Positions 1-8,243 of a stretch of DNA of 20,926 nucleotides are shown here, piece after piece (the stretch's first letter is position 1; each line of letters opens with the position of its first letter). Made by a program: the position numbers and the translations under genes. Source of the stretch: JBHHWH01 sp046756405. GTDB taxonomy: Bacteria > Actinomycetota > Acidimicrobiia > Spongiisociales > ZC4RG35. The notes beneath the pieces were generated by a model. It did not search any database, had not been told where the DNA came from, and worked only from the letters and a program-made list of their open reading frames with translations. The stretch covers positions 1 through 20,926 of the forward strand of contig JBHHWH010000041.1 in assembly GCA_046756405.1 (NCBI GenBank), in the 5' to 3' direction.

Positions 1-22
1 CCTGGAGGCCGGTGGAGCCCTC

Positions 23-658
23 TTGAAGATTGGCGTCCTGGTAAGCGGGGACATAGCAGTGCGGGCTGCCCACTCCCTCGCCGCCCATCCCACCGTCAAC
101 GAGGTGGTGGTGGTAGGGCCGGCGAAGAGTAAGAACTTCAAGGTCGTCTCCAACCCTGAGGGCTGCGACTACCTAGTCGGATCTGGTGCCGGAGCTCCGG
201 CGCGGGCCCGTCGCTACCAGCTACCCCTCCTCTGGGACGGCGAGCGTCCCGAGGAGGGGGTGGCCGTCTGGGGTGGCAGTCCCCAGGGTTTAGCCCTTGC
301 CCTGGCCAGTCGCGAGTCGGACCCACGGTTGGTCGCCGTAGCCCATCCGTCCTTCGCTAGCGGCTCCGACACGCGGGCTCGCTTTCCACGGCTGCTGGGG
401 ACCCTGCCGGTCGCCGACGCCACTTACGGGGGAAGAAGGCTGTTTGTTGCCCAATCTCCGAACCCCTTCGCTGCCTGCTTAACAGTCTCTCCTCAACGGA
501 GCGTCACCATCATCGACGATGGCGCTTTCCTGGCGGGGATCGCCCTGGCCGCCACGGTTGACCTAGAGGACAGGGCTCCCACCGCGGTCTGGGGTGAGGC
601 ACTTGACTATCTGCGCGCCGCCACTGCCATGGGCCTGGTCATGGCCGAAGAGGGTTGA
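23..658 (+). CDS. Hypothetical protein with Rossmann-like N terminus
   Basis: This is a 211-residue protein that I do not recognise. The N terminus (MKIGVLVSGDIAVRAA) has a beta strand, a short glycine-containing turn and a helix, followed by a second strand (VNEVVVVGP). That looks like the start of a nucleotide-binding Rossmann fold, but the pattern is too generic to name a ligand. There is no signal peptide, membrane segment or cysteine cluster. The TTG start is chosen because GGTGGAG at 11-17 is a well-placed ribosome binding site. In addition, another frame ends in TGA at 24-26, giving a TTGA overlap typical of translational coupling to an upstream gene outside the window. The reading frame is open to the window edge, so an upstream start cannot be excluded. 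It converges on the DUF3566 gene. Confidence 0.6.
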   Translation: MKIGVLVSGDIAVRAAHSLAAHPTVNEVVVVGPAKSKNFKVVSNPEGCDYLVGSGAGAPARARRYQLPLLWDGERPEEGVAVWGGSPQGLALALASRESDPRLVAVAHPSFASGSDTRARFPRLLGTLPVADATYGGRRLFVAQSPNPFAACLTVSPQRSVTIIDDGAFLAGIALAATVDLEDRAPTAVWGEALDYLRAATAMGLVMAEEG

Positions 659-678
659 CGCCCCGTTCCTTTTTTCGC

Positions 679-696
679 AAAAGCCCATATCCGGGC
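679..696 (-). terminator. Weak candidate terminator after the DUF3566 gene
   Basis: Read on the minus strand, GCCC-GGATAT-GGGC (683-696) can form a short stem, extendable by one G-U pair, and is followed by TTTT (679-682). It lies between the convergent stop codons at 658 and 706, where a terminator for the gyrase/DUF3566 transcript is expected. The stem is short, so support is modest. Confidence 0.35.
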
Positions 697-705
697 CCTG
701 GTACA

Positions 706-1203
706 TTAGGAACGCGGGATGGGGGGGCTTTCCTCGGTGGGGATGTCGGCGTGGTCGGCGGGGGGTGTGATCGCGCCGTTGTTGCGGTAGTCGGCAGGGG
801 GGTGCAACACCGTCGCAGCAGGCGGAACCACGGGGTTGAGGGTCTCCTCCAACACGACCACTTCCAGACCACCTACTACATCGCTTACCAGGTTGTACAT
901 CACCGCGAAAACCACCGAGATCGCGGTAGTTATCACCCACCACACCACCGAGGAGAAGATGACGAAGCGCAAAAACTGCTCCGTGTTGGCGAAGGGGCGG
1001 CTGCCCTCCTCGAGAAGGGTGATCTCCACCAGAAAGTCGGTGAGACGGTCGGGGATGCCCGCCCGCTCTAGGACTGACCAGAAGATGACCATGCCCAGGA
1101 CCACCCCAAGCGCGACGACACCCCAGATGAGGGCCGACACCTTGAGGACGGTCCAGGGGTCGATCTTGCGGATTATGCGTCTAACGCGGCGAACGGTGGC
1201 CAT
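706..1203 (-). CDS. DUF3566 two-TM membrane protein
   Basis: This 165-residue protein matches the actinobacterial DUF3566 family, whose gene commonly follows gyrA. A basic N terminus (MATVRRVRRIIRKIDPWTVLK) leads into a first membrane segment at about residues 22-45. A second lies at about 79-107 and runs into the family-typical YNLVSDVVGGLEVVVLEE segment (103-120). The proline-rich tail from about residue 124 is not conserved in any pattern I know. The ATG is preceded by an AGGAG site (1210-1214). The gene lies 75 bp downstream of gyrA on the same strand, so cotranscription is likely. The family's function is not established; an envelope-associated role is only inferred from its two membrane segments. 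Confidence 0.85.
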   Translation of the reverse strand: MATVRRVRRIIRKIDPWTVLKVSALIWGVVALGVVLGMVIFWSVLERAGIPDRLTDFLVEITLLEEGSRPFANTEQFLRFVIFSSVVWWVITTAISVVFAVMYNLVSDVVGGLEVVVLEETLNPVVPPAATVLHPPADYRNNGAITPPADHADIPTEESPPIPRS

Positions 1204-1278
1204 GTGGGGCTCCTGGTGAGAGAGAAGTCTACGGGAAGTGGCCTCTAGTCCAACGTCAGTCGGCCTAGTTCAGGTTCC

Positions 1279-3714
1279 TCAGCGCTGGGCCTCTGAGACC
1301 ACTGTCATCGCGGTGAGCTGGTTTCCCTCGCCCACATCGATGACTCTCACCCCCGTCGAATCCCGCTTCTGGCGACTGATCCTTCCCACCGGAGTTCGCA
1401 TGGCCACTCCCGCCGAGGAGATGAGGAACACCTCGTCCTCCTTCTTTACCGCGGCTGCGGCGACGAGAGGCCCCCGAACCCGGGTGATCTTGAAGGCCTT
1501 GACACCGATACCGCCCCGGGCCTGACGGCGGAACTCGGTCATGGCGGTTCGCTTCCCGTAGCCTCCCGCCGTAACGAGGAGTACTTCTCCCCCATTTACG
1601 TCCGATACCGCAGCCACGACCTCGTCGCCATCGCGAAGTCTTATCCCCCGCACGCCCCGGGTGTCCCTCCCCATGGCCCGTAGGTCGGACTCGGCAAAGC
1701 GAATCCCCATTCCGTTCCTGGTGAAGATCAGGATGTCGTTCTCACCGTTGGACGGGCGCACCGAGACAAGTTCGTCGTCCTCGGCGAGACGTATGGCGAT
1801 CAGGGTCTGGTTCCGAGACTCGTACTCTTTCAACTCGGTCTTCTTGGCCTGGCCCTTCTTGGTAACCATGACCAGGTAGCGGGCGGTCTCGTAGTCCCGG
1901 GTGTCCACGATGGCCTGGATGGTCTCATCGGGGCCGAGGGGAAGCACCGACTGGGCGAGGACGCCCTTGGCGGTACGGGACTGCCGCGGGATGGCATGGG
2001 CCTTGATCCGGTGCACAACACCCTTGTTGGTGAAGAACAAGAGGTAGGCGTGGGCCGTGGTGTGTACCAGGTAGCGGATGACGTCACCCCCCGGAACCTC
2101 GGCGGCCTTCACCCCCCGGCCGCCCCGGCCTTGGCTCCTGTAAGTGGAGGCCGGGACCGACTTCAGGTAGCCCGCCTGGGATACGGTGATGATCAGTTCG
2201 TCGTCGGCGATGAGATCCTCGAGCGAGAGTTCGCCTTCGTCGGGGACGATCCTGCTCCGTCGTTCGTCGGCGAACTCCTCTTTGATGGAGACCAGTTCGT
2301 CCTTGATGATCTTCCAGCGTTTCTTGGGATCGGCCAGTATCCCCTCCAACTCAGCGATGGTGTCACGAAGGGCCGCCAGCTCAGTGCGTAGCTTGTCCAC
2401 CTCCAGGGCGGTGAGCCGGCGTAGGGGCATGTCGAGGATGGCGTTGGCCTGGATCTCGGAGAGTTCGAATCTCTCAACCAGATTGCGACGGGCGTTGGAG
2501 GTGTCAGCCGAGCCGCGGATGATCTTGATCACCTCGTCGATGTTGTCAACAGCGACGATCAGGCCTTCAAGGATGTGGGCACGGGCCTGGGCCTGGTCGA
2601 GACGGAACTGGGTGCGCCGCTCGATGACCTCCATCTGGTGGTCCAGGTAGTAACCGATCATGTCGGCCAGGTTCAGGGTTCGGGGAACTCCGTCGACTAA
2701 GGCAACGACGTTGTACCCGAAGCTGTCCTGGAGGGGAGTGTTCTTGTAGAGCTGGTTGAGTACCACCTGGGGCACGGCATCACGCTTCAGCTCGATCACC
2801 AGCCTGGTGCCCACCCGGTCGGAGGACTCATTGCGTACCTCGGCGATGCCGTTTATCCGCTTCTTATCCACCAAATCCTTGATCTTGGCGATGACCCGCT
2901 CGATGGACACCTGGTAGGGCAGCTCGGTGACCACAATGGCCGTGCGCCCCTTGCGTACCTCCTGAACGTCGCAGACCGCCCGGATCTTCACCGATCCCCG
3001 GCCGGTGCTGAGCGCATCTTTGATGCCGGCGTTGCCCACGAGGAACCCCCCTGTGGGGAAGTCCGGACCCTTGACGAACTCCATGAGCTCCTCGACCGTG
3101 GCGTCGGGATGGTCAATGGCGTAGACGGTGGCGTCGATCACTTCACCGAGGTTGTGGGGCGGGATGTTGGTGGCCATCCCAACAGCAATACCCTGGGCCC
3201 CGTTCACCAGCAGGTTGGGGAAGCGAGCAGGCAGAACCGCCGGCTCTTGAAGCTCACCCGAGTAGTTGTCGACGAAGTCGACGGTGTTCTCGTTGATCCC
3301 GTCCAGGAGACGTATCGCCAGTTTGGTGAGACGGGCTTCGGTGTAGCGGGCCGCTCCGGGCGGGTCATCGATGGTGCCGAAGTTCCCCTGCGGATCGATG
3401 AGGAGATGCCTCATCGAGAAGTCCTGGCCCATGCGCACTAGGGCGTCGTAGATAGCCTGGTCGCCGTGGGGGTGGTAGTTCCCCATCACGTCACCCACCA
3501 CCTTGGAGCACTTCCTGTGGGCAGAACCCGGCCCGATGTTGTTCTCGAACATCGAGTAGATGATCCGCCTCTGCACCGGCTTCAACCCGTCTCTCACATC
3601 GGGGAGAGCACGGGAGACGATCACCGACATGGCGTAGTCGATGAAGCTGGCCTCCATCTCGTCGGTGATCTCGACTTCGGGGAGGTGCTCGGTGGTGCGG
3701 TCCTGGTCGGTCAT
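1279..3714 (-). CDS. gyrA: DNA gyrase subunit A
   Basis: The 811-residue A subunit of gyrase is the DNA breakage-reunion and wrapping subunit that works with GyrB to introduce negative supercoils. The breakage domain opens with FIDYAMSVIVSRALPDVRDGLKPVQRR (residues 24-50). The HPHGD helix is at 81-85 and the catalytic tyrosine is Y124, in RYTEARL. The GyrA box of the C-terminal wrapping domain is present in altered form, Q-G-R-G-G-R-G at 528-534 (consensus QRRGGKG). The residue after HPHGD is Gln86 where Ser, Ala or Thr is usual; Asp90 is kept. The ATG at 3714, 4 nt after the gyrB stop, is preferred because the product then begins 23 residues before the conserved core. An in-frame ATG at 3789 would add 25 low-complexity residues inside gyrB. 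No intein is present. Confidence 0.98.
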   Translation of the reverse strand: MTDQDRTTEHLPEVEITDEMEASFIDYAMSVIVSRALPDVRDGLKPVQRRIIYSMFENNIGPGSAHRKCSKVVGDVMGNYHPHGDQAIYDALVRMGQDFSMRHLLIDPQGNFGTIDDPPGAARYTEARLTKLAIRLLDGINENTVDFVDNYSGELQEPAVLPARFPNLLVNGAQGIAVGMATNIPPHNLGEVIDATVYAIDHPDATVEELMEFVKGPDFPTGGFLVGNAGIKDALSTGRGSVKIRAVCDVQEVRKGRTAIVVTELPYQVSIERVIAKIKDLVDKKRINGIAEVRNESSDRVGTRLVIELKRDAVPQVVLNQLYKNTPLQDSFGYNVVALVDGVPRTLNLADMIGYYLDHQMEVIERRTQFRLDQAQARAHILEGLIVAVDNIDEVIKIIRGSADTSNARRNLVERFELSEIQANAILDMPLRRLTALEVDKLRTELAALRDTIAELEGILADPKKRWKIIKDELVSIKEEFADERRSRIVPDEGELSLEDLIADDELIITVSQAGYLKSVPASTYRSQGRGGRGVKAAEVPGGDVIRYLVHTTAHAYLLFFTNKGVVHRIKAHAIPRQSRTAKGVLAQSVLPLGPDETIQAIVDTRDYETARYLVMVTKKGQAKKTELKEYESRNQTLIAIRLAEDDELVSVRPSNGENDILIFTRNGMGIRFAESDLRAMGRDTRGVRGIRLRDGDEVVAAVSDVNGGEVLLVTAGGYGKRTAMTEFRRQARGGIGVKAFKITRVRGPLVAAAAVKKEDEVFLISSAGVAMRTPVGRISRQKRDSTGVRVIDVGEGNQLTAMTVVSEAQR

Positions 3715-3718
3715 TGGA

Positions 3719-5629
3719 TCAGATGTCGAGGAATCGGACGTCGTCGGCGTTTTCCTGGATGAAGAGTTTCCGGGAGGCGACGTCGCCACCCATGAGGGTC
3801 TCGAATACCTCTTCTGCCCGGGCAGCGTCTTCCATCTGCACCTTCATGAGGGTGCGAGTCTCGGGGTTCATGGTGGTTTCCCATAGCTCCTTGGCGTTCA
3901 TCTCACCAAGTCCCTTGAACCGGGTTGGCTTGACCTTGGGGTGGTCCCTCTTGAAAGACTCCAGCTCTTCGTCGTCCTTGAGGTAGTGGACTTTCGAGCC
4001 CAGCTTCACCCTGTAGAGCGGCGGCTGGGCCACGTAGATGAACCCTGCCTCGATGAGTGGTCGCATGTGGCGGAAGAAGAGTGTGAGTAACAGTGTGCGG
4101 ATGTGAGCCCCGTCCACGTCGGCATCGGCGAGGAGGATCACCTTGTGATAACGCGCCTTCGCCAGCTCGAAGTCGTCGCCGATGCCGGTCCCCATAGCAG
4201 TGATGATGTCCTGGATCTCGCTGTTCTGAAGCGCCTTGGCAAGGCGAGCCTTCTCCACGTTGAGGATCTTCCCCCGGATGGGGAGGATCGCCTGGGTCTC
4301 CGAGTCCCGGGCCGCCTTGGCGGGCCCGGCTGCTGACTTGCCTTCGACGATGAACAGCTCCGACTCTCCGGGATCGCGGCTGGAACAGTCAGCCAGCTTG
4401 TCGGGCAGCCCCCCGGATTCAAGACCGGACTTCCGGCGAGTCAGCTCCCGAGCCTTACGTGCTGCCTCTCTTGCTTTGGCGGCGTTGATGCACTTCTCGA
4501 CGATGCGGCGTGCCTCCGGTGAGTACTTCTCCAACCACTCCGGAAGTTTCCGGTTGAGCGTCTTCTCCACGTAGGAGCGGATCTCGGTGTTACCCAGTTT
4601 CGTCTTGGTCTGACCTTCGAATTGGGGCTCCTTCACCCGCACCGACACCACCGCGGTGAGGCCCTCCCTGACGTCCTCTCCGGTCAGGTTCGGGTCCTTC
4701 TCCTTCAACAGGTTCTTCGACCTGGCGAAGTCATTGATGGACTTGGTCAGGGCCTTCCGAAACCCTTCCTCATGGGTTCCTCCTTCGTGGGTGTTGATGT
4801 TGTTGGCGAAGGACAAGATGGTCTCTGTGTAGGAGGAGGTCCACTGCATCGCCACTTCGAGTTCGGAATCCTCCCCCTTGTCGGCAATGTCGATGATGTG
4901 GGGGTGAAGGGGGTCTCGCTTCGTGTTGAGGTGCTTGACGAAGTCCACCAGGCCGCCCTTGTAGTGGAAGGTCTCGGTGCGGGGTTCGTCGCCCCTCTCG
5001 TCAATGAGGGTGATCTGGAGGCCTCGGTTGAGGAAGGCGGTCTCTCGAAGCCGGGCGGCGACTACGTCATAGCCGAACTCCCTCGTCTCGGTGAACACCT
5101 CGGGTGAGGGCCAGAACCGGATCGTGGTTCCGCTCTTCTTCACCTTGCGAAGCTTCTTCGGCTCCTTCGTCTTGGGTCTGCCGTCTTTGAACTCCTGAAA
5201 CCACAGGTATCCGTCGCGTCGGACCTCTGCCTCCAGTCGGGTAGCCAGGGCGTTGACCACAGACACGCCGACACCGTGAAGCCCGCCCGACACCGTGTAG
5301 GCACCCTGTCCGAACTTGCCGCCGGCGTGGAGGGTGGTCAGAACCGTGGTCAGAGCAGAGCGCTTGGTCTTCTGATGCCGGCCTACGGGGATGCCCCGGC
5401 CGTCGTCGCTGACCTCCACTCCCCCGTCGGCGAGGAGGGTCACCGCGATGCGGCTGCAGTAACCTGCCATCGCCTCGTCCACCGCGTTGTCGACCACCTC
5501 CCAGATCAGGTGGTGAAGCCCTCGAGGTCCGGTGGTGCCGATGTACATGCCTGGCCGGCGACGAACCGCCTCGAGACCCTCGAGGACCGTGATATCCCTG
5601 GCTTCATAACTGTCGCGTGTGGCCGTCAC
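3719..5629 (-). CDS. gyrB: DNA gyrase subunit B
   Basis: The 636-residue ATPase subunit of gyrase has all GHKL ATP-binding elements: EVVDNAVDEA (44-53, catalytic Glu44, Mg-binding Asn48), DDGRGIPV (75-82) and GGLHGVGVSVVNA (115-127). The QTKTKLG loop that contacts the gamma phosphate is at 340-346. The TOPRIM domain supplies Glu429 and DADVD (502-506), and the C terminus has KGLGEMNAKELWETTM. The TOPRIM motif usually written EGDSAGG reads EGKSAAG here (429-435). The start codon is GTG with a near-perfect AGGAGG site 3 nt upstream. gyrA follows after 4 nt, so the two subunits are made together. The lineage-typical length and intact domain order argue for an active enzyme. Confidence 0.98.
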   Translation of the reverse strand: MTATRDSYEARDITVLEGLEAVRRRPGMYIGTTGPRGLHHLIWEVVDNAVDEAMAGYCSRIAVTLLADGGVEVSDDGRGIPVGRHQKTKRSALTTVLTTLHAGGKFGQGAYTVSGGLHGVGVSVVNALATRLEAEVRRDGYLWFQEFKDGRPKTKEPKKLRKVKKSGTTIRFWPSPEVFTETREFGYDVVAARLRETAFLNRGLQITLIDERGDEPRTETFHYKGGLVDFVKHLNTKRDPLHPHIIDIADKGEDSELEVAMQWTSSYTETILSFANNINTHEGGTHEEGFRKALTKSINDFARSKNLLKEKDPNLTGEDVREGLTAVVSVRVKEPQFEGQTKTKLGNTEIRSYVEKTLNRKLPEWLEKYSPEARRIVEKCINAAKAREAARKARELTRRKSGLESGGLPDKLADCSSRDPGESELFIVEGKSAAGPAKAARDSETQAILPIRGKILNVEKARLAKALQNSEIQDIITAMGTGIGDDFELAKARYHKVILLADADVDGAHIRTLLLTLFFRHMRPLIEAGFIYVAQPPLYRVKLGSKVHYLKDDEELESFKRDHPKVKPTRFKGLGEMNAKELWETTMNPETRTLMKVQMEDAARAEEVFETLMGGDVASRKLFIQENADDVRFLDI

Positions 5630-5632
5630 GAT

Positions 5633-5638
5633 CCTCCT
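5633..5638 (-). promoter_or_regulatory. Ribosome binding site of gyrB
   Basis: On the minus strand AGGAGG lies 3 nt before the GTG at 5629. It fixes that GTG as the gyrB start. The spacing is somewhat short, but the match to the anti-Shine-Dalgarno sequence is complete. Confidence 0.8.
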
Positions 5639-5674
5639 AATCGGCGTCTGAGACGGGGGCCTGGCAGTGGTTTA

Positions 5675-5691
5675 GCCGCCCTCGTGGCGGC
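5675..5691 (-). other. GC-rich hairpin in the gyrB leader
   Basis: A perfect inverted repeat, GCCGCC-ACGAG-GGCGGC on the minus strand, lies in the 131-bp gap between DUF721 and gyrB, about 36 nt upstream of the gyrB ribosome binding site. No T-run follows on either strand, so it is not a standard terminator. If the gap holds a promoter, the hairpin would sit in the gyrB 5' untranslated region. Confidence 0.4.
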
Positions 5692-5707
5692 AACTTTCAT
5701 GAATGTC

Positions 5708-5713
5708 ATTCTA
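5708..5713 (-). promoter_or_regulatory. Possible -10 element for gyrB
   Basis: TAGAAT on the minus strand matches five of six bases of the TATAAT -10 consensus, 79 nt upstream of the gyrB start codon. I found no good -35 hexamer at 16-18 nt, so this rests on the -10 alone. It lies in the one sizeable gap between recF-DUF721 and gyrB, where a separate gyrase promoter would be expected. Confidence 0.3.
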
Positions 5714-5760
5714 CTGCTGATACCGCCCCAAAACGAATCCATTCCACCCCCTGAACAGCC

Positions 5761-6066
5761 TCAACGCCGCTCTGGCGGGACCACCTCGATGGCCTCAATA
5801 GTCCCCTCGCCCAAGGCGCGTCGGAGAGCCTCCGCCAACTGCCCTGCCTGGTACTTCAACAGCGCCACGGCTGAGGGACTGAAGGCTTCCACAACCAAGG
5901 TCTTTCCTCGTATGAATATGGGACGGGATCGCTCCGTCCACGGGCTGCCCGCCACCTCTTCCCAGCTCTCCATGACCTTGGCCATGAGGGCGGGGCTCTC
6001 CACCCCTAGCCGGGCGAAGACCTGGTCTAGCGCCGACCCTAAATCGTCGAAGTCCTCTCCTCTCAC
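5761..6066 (-). CDS. dciA: DUF721/DciA-family protein
   Basis: This 101-residue protein fits the DUF721 family, commonly encoded next to recF in actinobacteria. DciA members of the family are the widespread predecessor of DnaC-type loaders and help place the replicative helicase DnaB on DNA. The helical opening (LGSALDQVFARLGV) and the strand-rich middle, W-E-E-V-A-G followed by IRGKTLVVEAFSPSAVALLKYQ, are typical of its KH-like fold. The GTG start overlaps the recF TGA by 3 nt (GTGA), indicating translational coupling. The position between recF and gyrB, beside the origin, agrees with a replication-initiation role. Function is assigned by family and location; no catalytic residues are expected. 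Confidence 0.82.
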   Translation of the reverse strand: MRGEDFDDLGSALDQVFARLGVESPALMAKVMESWEEVAGSPWTERSRPIFIRGKTLVVEAFSPSAVALLKYQAGQLAEALRRALGEGTIEAIEVVPPERR

Positions 6067-7160
6067 TCCACGACCTTTCCTCCACCCACTCGCCAGAGTT
6101 TGCCTCTGACGGGCAGGTCTTCGACACGAGCCGATGTGACCAGGGTCTGGGTATCTCCGGGAAGTGCCCTAGACAGGGCCGCTGCTCGTCTCTCATCCAG
6201 CTCCGAGAAGACGTCGTCCAGCAACAGCAGCGGCGATTCCCCGGTGGCGTCTCTCACCAACCGGTGCCACGCCAGACGAGCGGCCAGCGCTATAGATCTC
6301 TGCTCACCCTGGGAGGCATGGTGGCGAGCGTCGTGGCCATCAAGCAAGAAACTGGGTTCGTCCCGATGGGGTCCTAGGGTCGTCACCCTTCGTTCATAGT
6401 CCGTTGGGCGTGCGACTTCTAGGGCTTCGACCAGAATCTTCGTCAGGCTCGCCGCCGACTCCACTCCCAAGGGGCCCTCGGACCACGAGGGAAGATAGTT
6501 CAGCGCAACCCTCTCGTCGTCTTCGGCTATCTCTTCATACGCTTGATCGATCTCCGGTCCCAATAGCTGGAGCACCCTTCCTCGACGGGCCAGTACCCGG
6601 CCCCCGGCCTGGGCAAGTCGGGCGTCCCAAACGTCGAGAGTCGGGTCATCCCGCTGCCCTTGTCGGAGAAAGGCGTTGCGCTGCCTCAAGGCACGGGCCA
6701 GCTCGGCCTGATCCGAATGGGCTCCCGGCCACAGTTGCACGGCTAGGTCATCGAGGAAATCCCGGCGATACGCCGGGCCTCGCTTCACCAGGTCCAGATC
6801 GTCGGGGAGAAACCACACCGACCTCAACACCCCTAGTAGCTGGCCACTGCGCCTCAGGGGAGACTTATCGAGTTGCGCCCGTCTTCCCCCGCTCCTTCTC
6901 ACCTCGACCTCAATGAGGCGCTCCCCCTCGCCGCGGTGTACCCCGGAACGCAGCACTGCCGACTCCTCACCGTCGGTGATCATCTCCGCGTCCCTCGCAC
7001 CGCGAAAGGACTTCAAGCTCCCGAGGAACGCTATCGCCTCAAGGAGGTTGGTTTTGCCTGACCCGTTATCTCCCACAAGGACGTTGACTTCCGGGTCCGG
7101 GTTCCACTCCAGCGTCGGATATGACCGAAAGTCAACCAGTGACAGCCAGGCGACTCGCAT
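6063..7160 (-). CDS. recF: DNA replication and repair ATPase RecF
   Basis: This 365-residue SMC/ABC-like ATPase helps load RecA on gapped DNA and preserve stalled forks together with RecO and RecR. Walker A is GDNGSGKT (30-37), inside the family-typical VNVLVGDNGSGKTNLLEAI. The ABC signature is SQGEQRS (283-289) and Walker B is LLLLDDVFSELD (311-322), with a D-loop following. The N-terminal LSLVDFRSY motif is also characteristic. The ATG immediately follows the dnaN stop (TGAATG, no spacer), and the stop overlaps the DUF721 start. The three genes therefore form one translationally coupled unit. Confidence 0.97.
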   Translation of the reverse strand: MRVAWLSLVDFRSYPTLEWNPDPEVNVLVGDNGSGKTNLLEAIAFLGSLKSFRGARDAEMITDGEESAVLRSGVHRGEGERLIEVEVRRSGGRRAQLDKSPLRRSGQLLGVLRSVWFLPDDLDLVKRGPAYRRDFLDDLAVQLWPGAHSDQAELARALRQRNAFLRQGQRDDPTLDVWDARLAQAGGRVLARRGRVLQLLGPEIDQAYEEIAEDDERVALNYLPSWSEGPLGVESAASLTKILVEALEVARPTDYERRVTTLGPHRDEPSFLLDGHDARHHASQGEQRSIALAARLAWHRLVRDATGESPLLLLDDVFSELDERRAAALSRALPGDTQTLVTSARVEDLPVRGKLWRVGGGKVVE

Positions 7161-8243
7161 TCACACCCGAACGGGCATCAACAGATACAGATAGTCCGAG
7201 TCCACACCGCTATCGAGCACCGCCGGTTTGAAAGAGTCCAGTACCTGGATCCGCACCTTGTCAGTGCCCAAAGCCAGTACTCCGTCCTGGAGATATCGCG
7301 GGTTGAAGGCGATCGACACCTCTTCCTCGGTGCCCTGGAACTCCCCGACAAGGTGTTCGGTCTCTCCCCCCACGTCCTGTCGCGTCACCGTCACCTCGAC
7401 GCCGCCTTCTCTAAGTTTCATCCTCACTGGGATGTGGTCCTCTGCGACCAGCGTCACTCTTCCCAGCGCGTCGAGAATCTCCTCCTTGTCCAGGATCACC
7501 TGGTTGGGGTAGCTGTCGGGGAGCAAGGACTGATACTTCGGAAACGTACCGTCTATCAGCCTCAATTGCAGCACCCCCCGCTCTGAGGCGAACACTGCTT
7601 CCCGGTCCCTCAGTTGGGCCGTGATCGTCGGTGCTCCAATCGTTTTGGTGAGTTCCCGCAGTCCCCTAGCCGGCACTAGCCCTGTCCCAGCTAACCCCAC
7701 TCCCGGTAGGTCCCGTTTCGCCAGTCGATAGGAATCCGTCGCTACCAAACGAAGTCCTTCGTCTATCGGTTCGAACAACACACCCGTCAAAATGGGTCTT
7801 GCTCCATCCCCCGACGCCGCCACTGTCACCTGAGAGACGGCCTCCCCGAGCAGCTCACCGTCGACCTCCACACCCTCAACCGGCACCTCCTCCTGAGTGG
7901 GGAAATCGTCTACGACTAACGGTCGCAGTGTGAACCGGGGCCCGTTGCCTTCGATCGTCACCTCATGCTCGTCGGCGTCGATAGTCACTTGACCAACTGG
8001 CATCTTGCGCACCGCCTCAGTCATCAGCCTGCCCGGGATGACAGCCCGACCCTCCTCGATCACCTCGACCTCTGCCTGGGTGCGAACAGTGACGTCGAGG
8101 TCCGTCCCGGTGACCCTCAGAGTGTTGCCGACGGCTTCGCAAAGGAGGCCCTGGAGGGCAGGCAGCGCGGCCCTTGTTCCCACCGCACGGTTGGCACGGC
8201 TCAGCACATCAGCTAAGTCATCTCGCTGGGCGCGGATTCTCAC
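7161..8243 (-). CDS. dnaN: DNA polymerase III sliding clamp (beta subunit)
   Basis: The 360-residue beta clamp forms a dimeric ring that tethers the replicative polymerase to DNA and also binds DnaA regulators and repair enzymes. All three clamp domains are present in a normal-length protein: domain 1 from MRIRAQRDDLADVLSRA, domain 2 containing RPILTGVLFE and LVATDSYRLA, and domain 3 ending in LYLLMPVRV, which corresponds to the usual MPMRL-type C terminus. The start is a GTG. The only Shine-Dalgarno-like sequence, GAAGGG, sits about 10 nt upstream, so initiation may be modest. The gene lies 171 bp downstream of dnaA across a gap with DnaA-box-like sites. Confidence 0.97.
   Translation of the reverse strand: MRIRAQRDDLADVLSRANRAVGTRAALPALQGLLCEAVGNTLRVTGTDLDVTVRTQAEVEVIEEGRAVIPGRLMTEAVRKMPVGQVTIDADEHEVTIEGNGPRFTLRPLVVDDFPTQEEVPVEGVEVDGELLGEAVSQVTVAASGDGARPILTGVLFEPIDEGLRLVATDSYRLAKRDLPGVGLAGTGLVPARGLRELTKTIGAPTITAQLRDREAVFASERGVLQLRLIDGTFPKYQSLLPDSYPNQVILDKEEILDALGRVTLVAEDHIPVRMKLREGGVEVTVTRQDVGGETEHLVGEFQGTEEEVSIAFNPRYLQDGVLALGTDKVRIQVLDSFKPAVLDSGVDSDYLYLLMPVRV

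Noticed and set aside
1..26. Short frame ending TGA at 24-26 as the tail of an upstream gene
   Set aside because: Only seven codons are visible, too few to call a gene; used only as support for the TTG start at 23.
659..705. tRNA genes after gyrA, as often seen in actinobacteria
   Set aside because: The gap is only 47 bp and holds no tRNA-like fold; no tRNA is seen in the window.
3715..3789. 25-residue N-terminal extension of GyrA from ATG 3789
   Set aside because: It lies inside gyrB, is Ser/Thr-rich without family resemblance, and the ATG at 3714 gives the usual GyrA start just after the gyrB stop.
5276..6109. 277-codon open frame on + strand across gyrB, the gap and DUF721
   Set aside because: It spans three unrelated features, has no ribosome binding site and no family resemblance.
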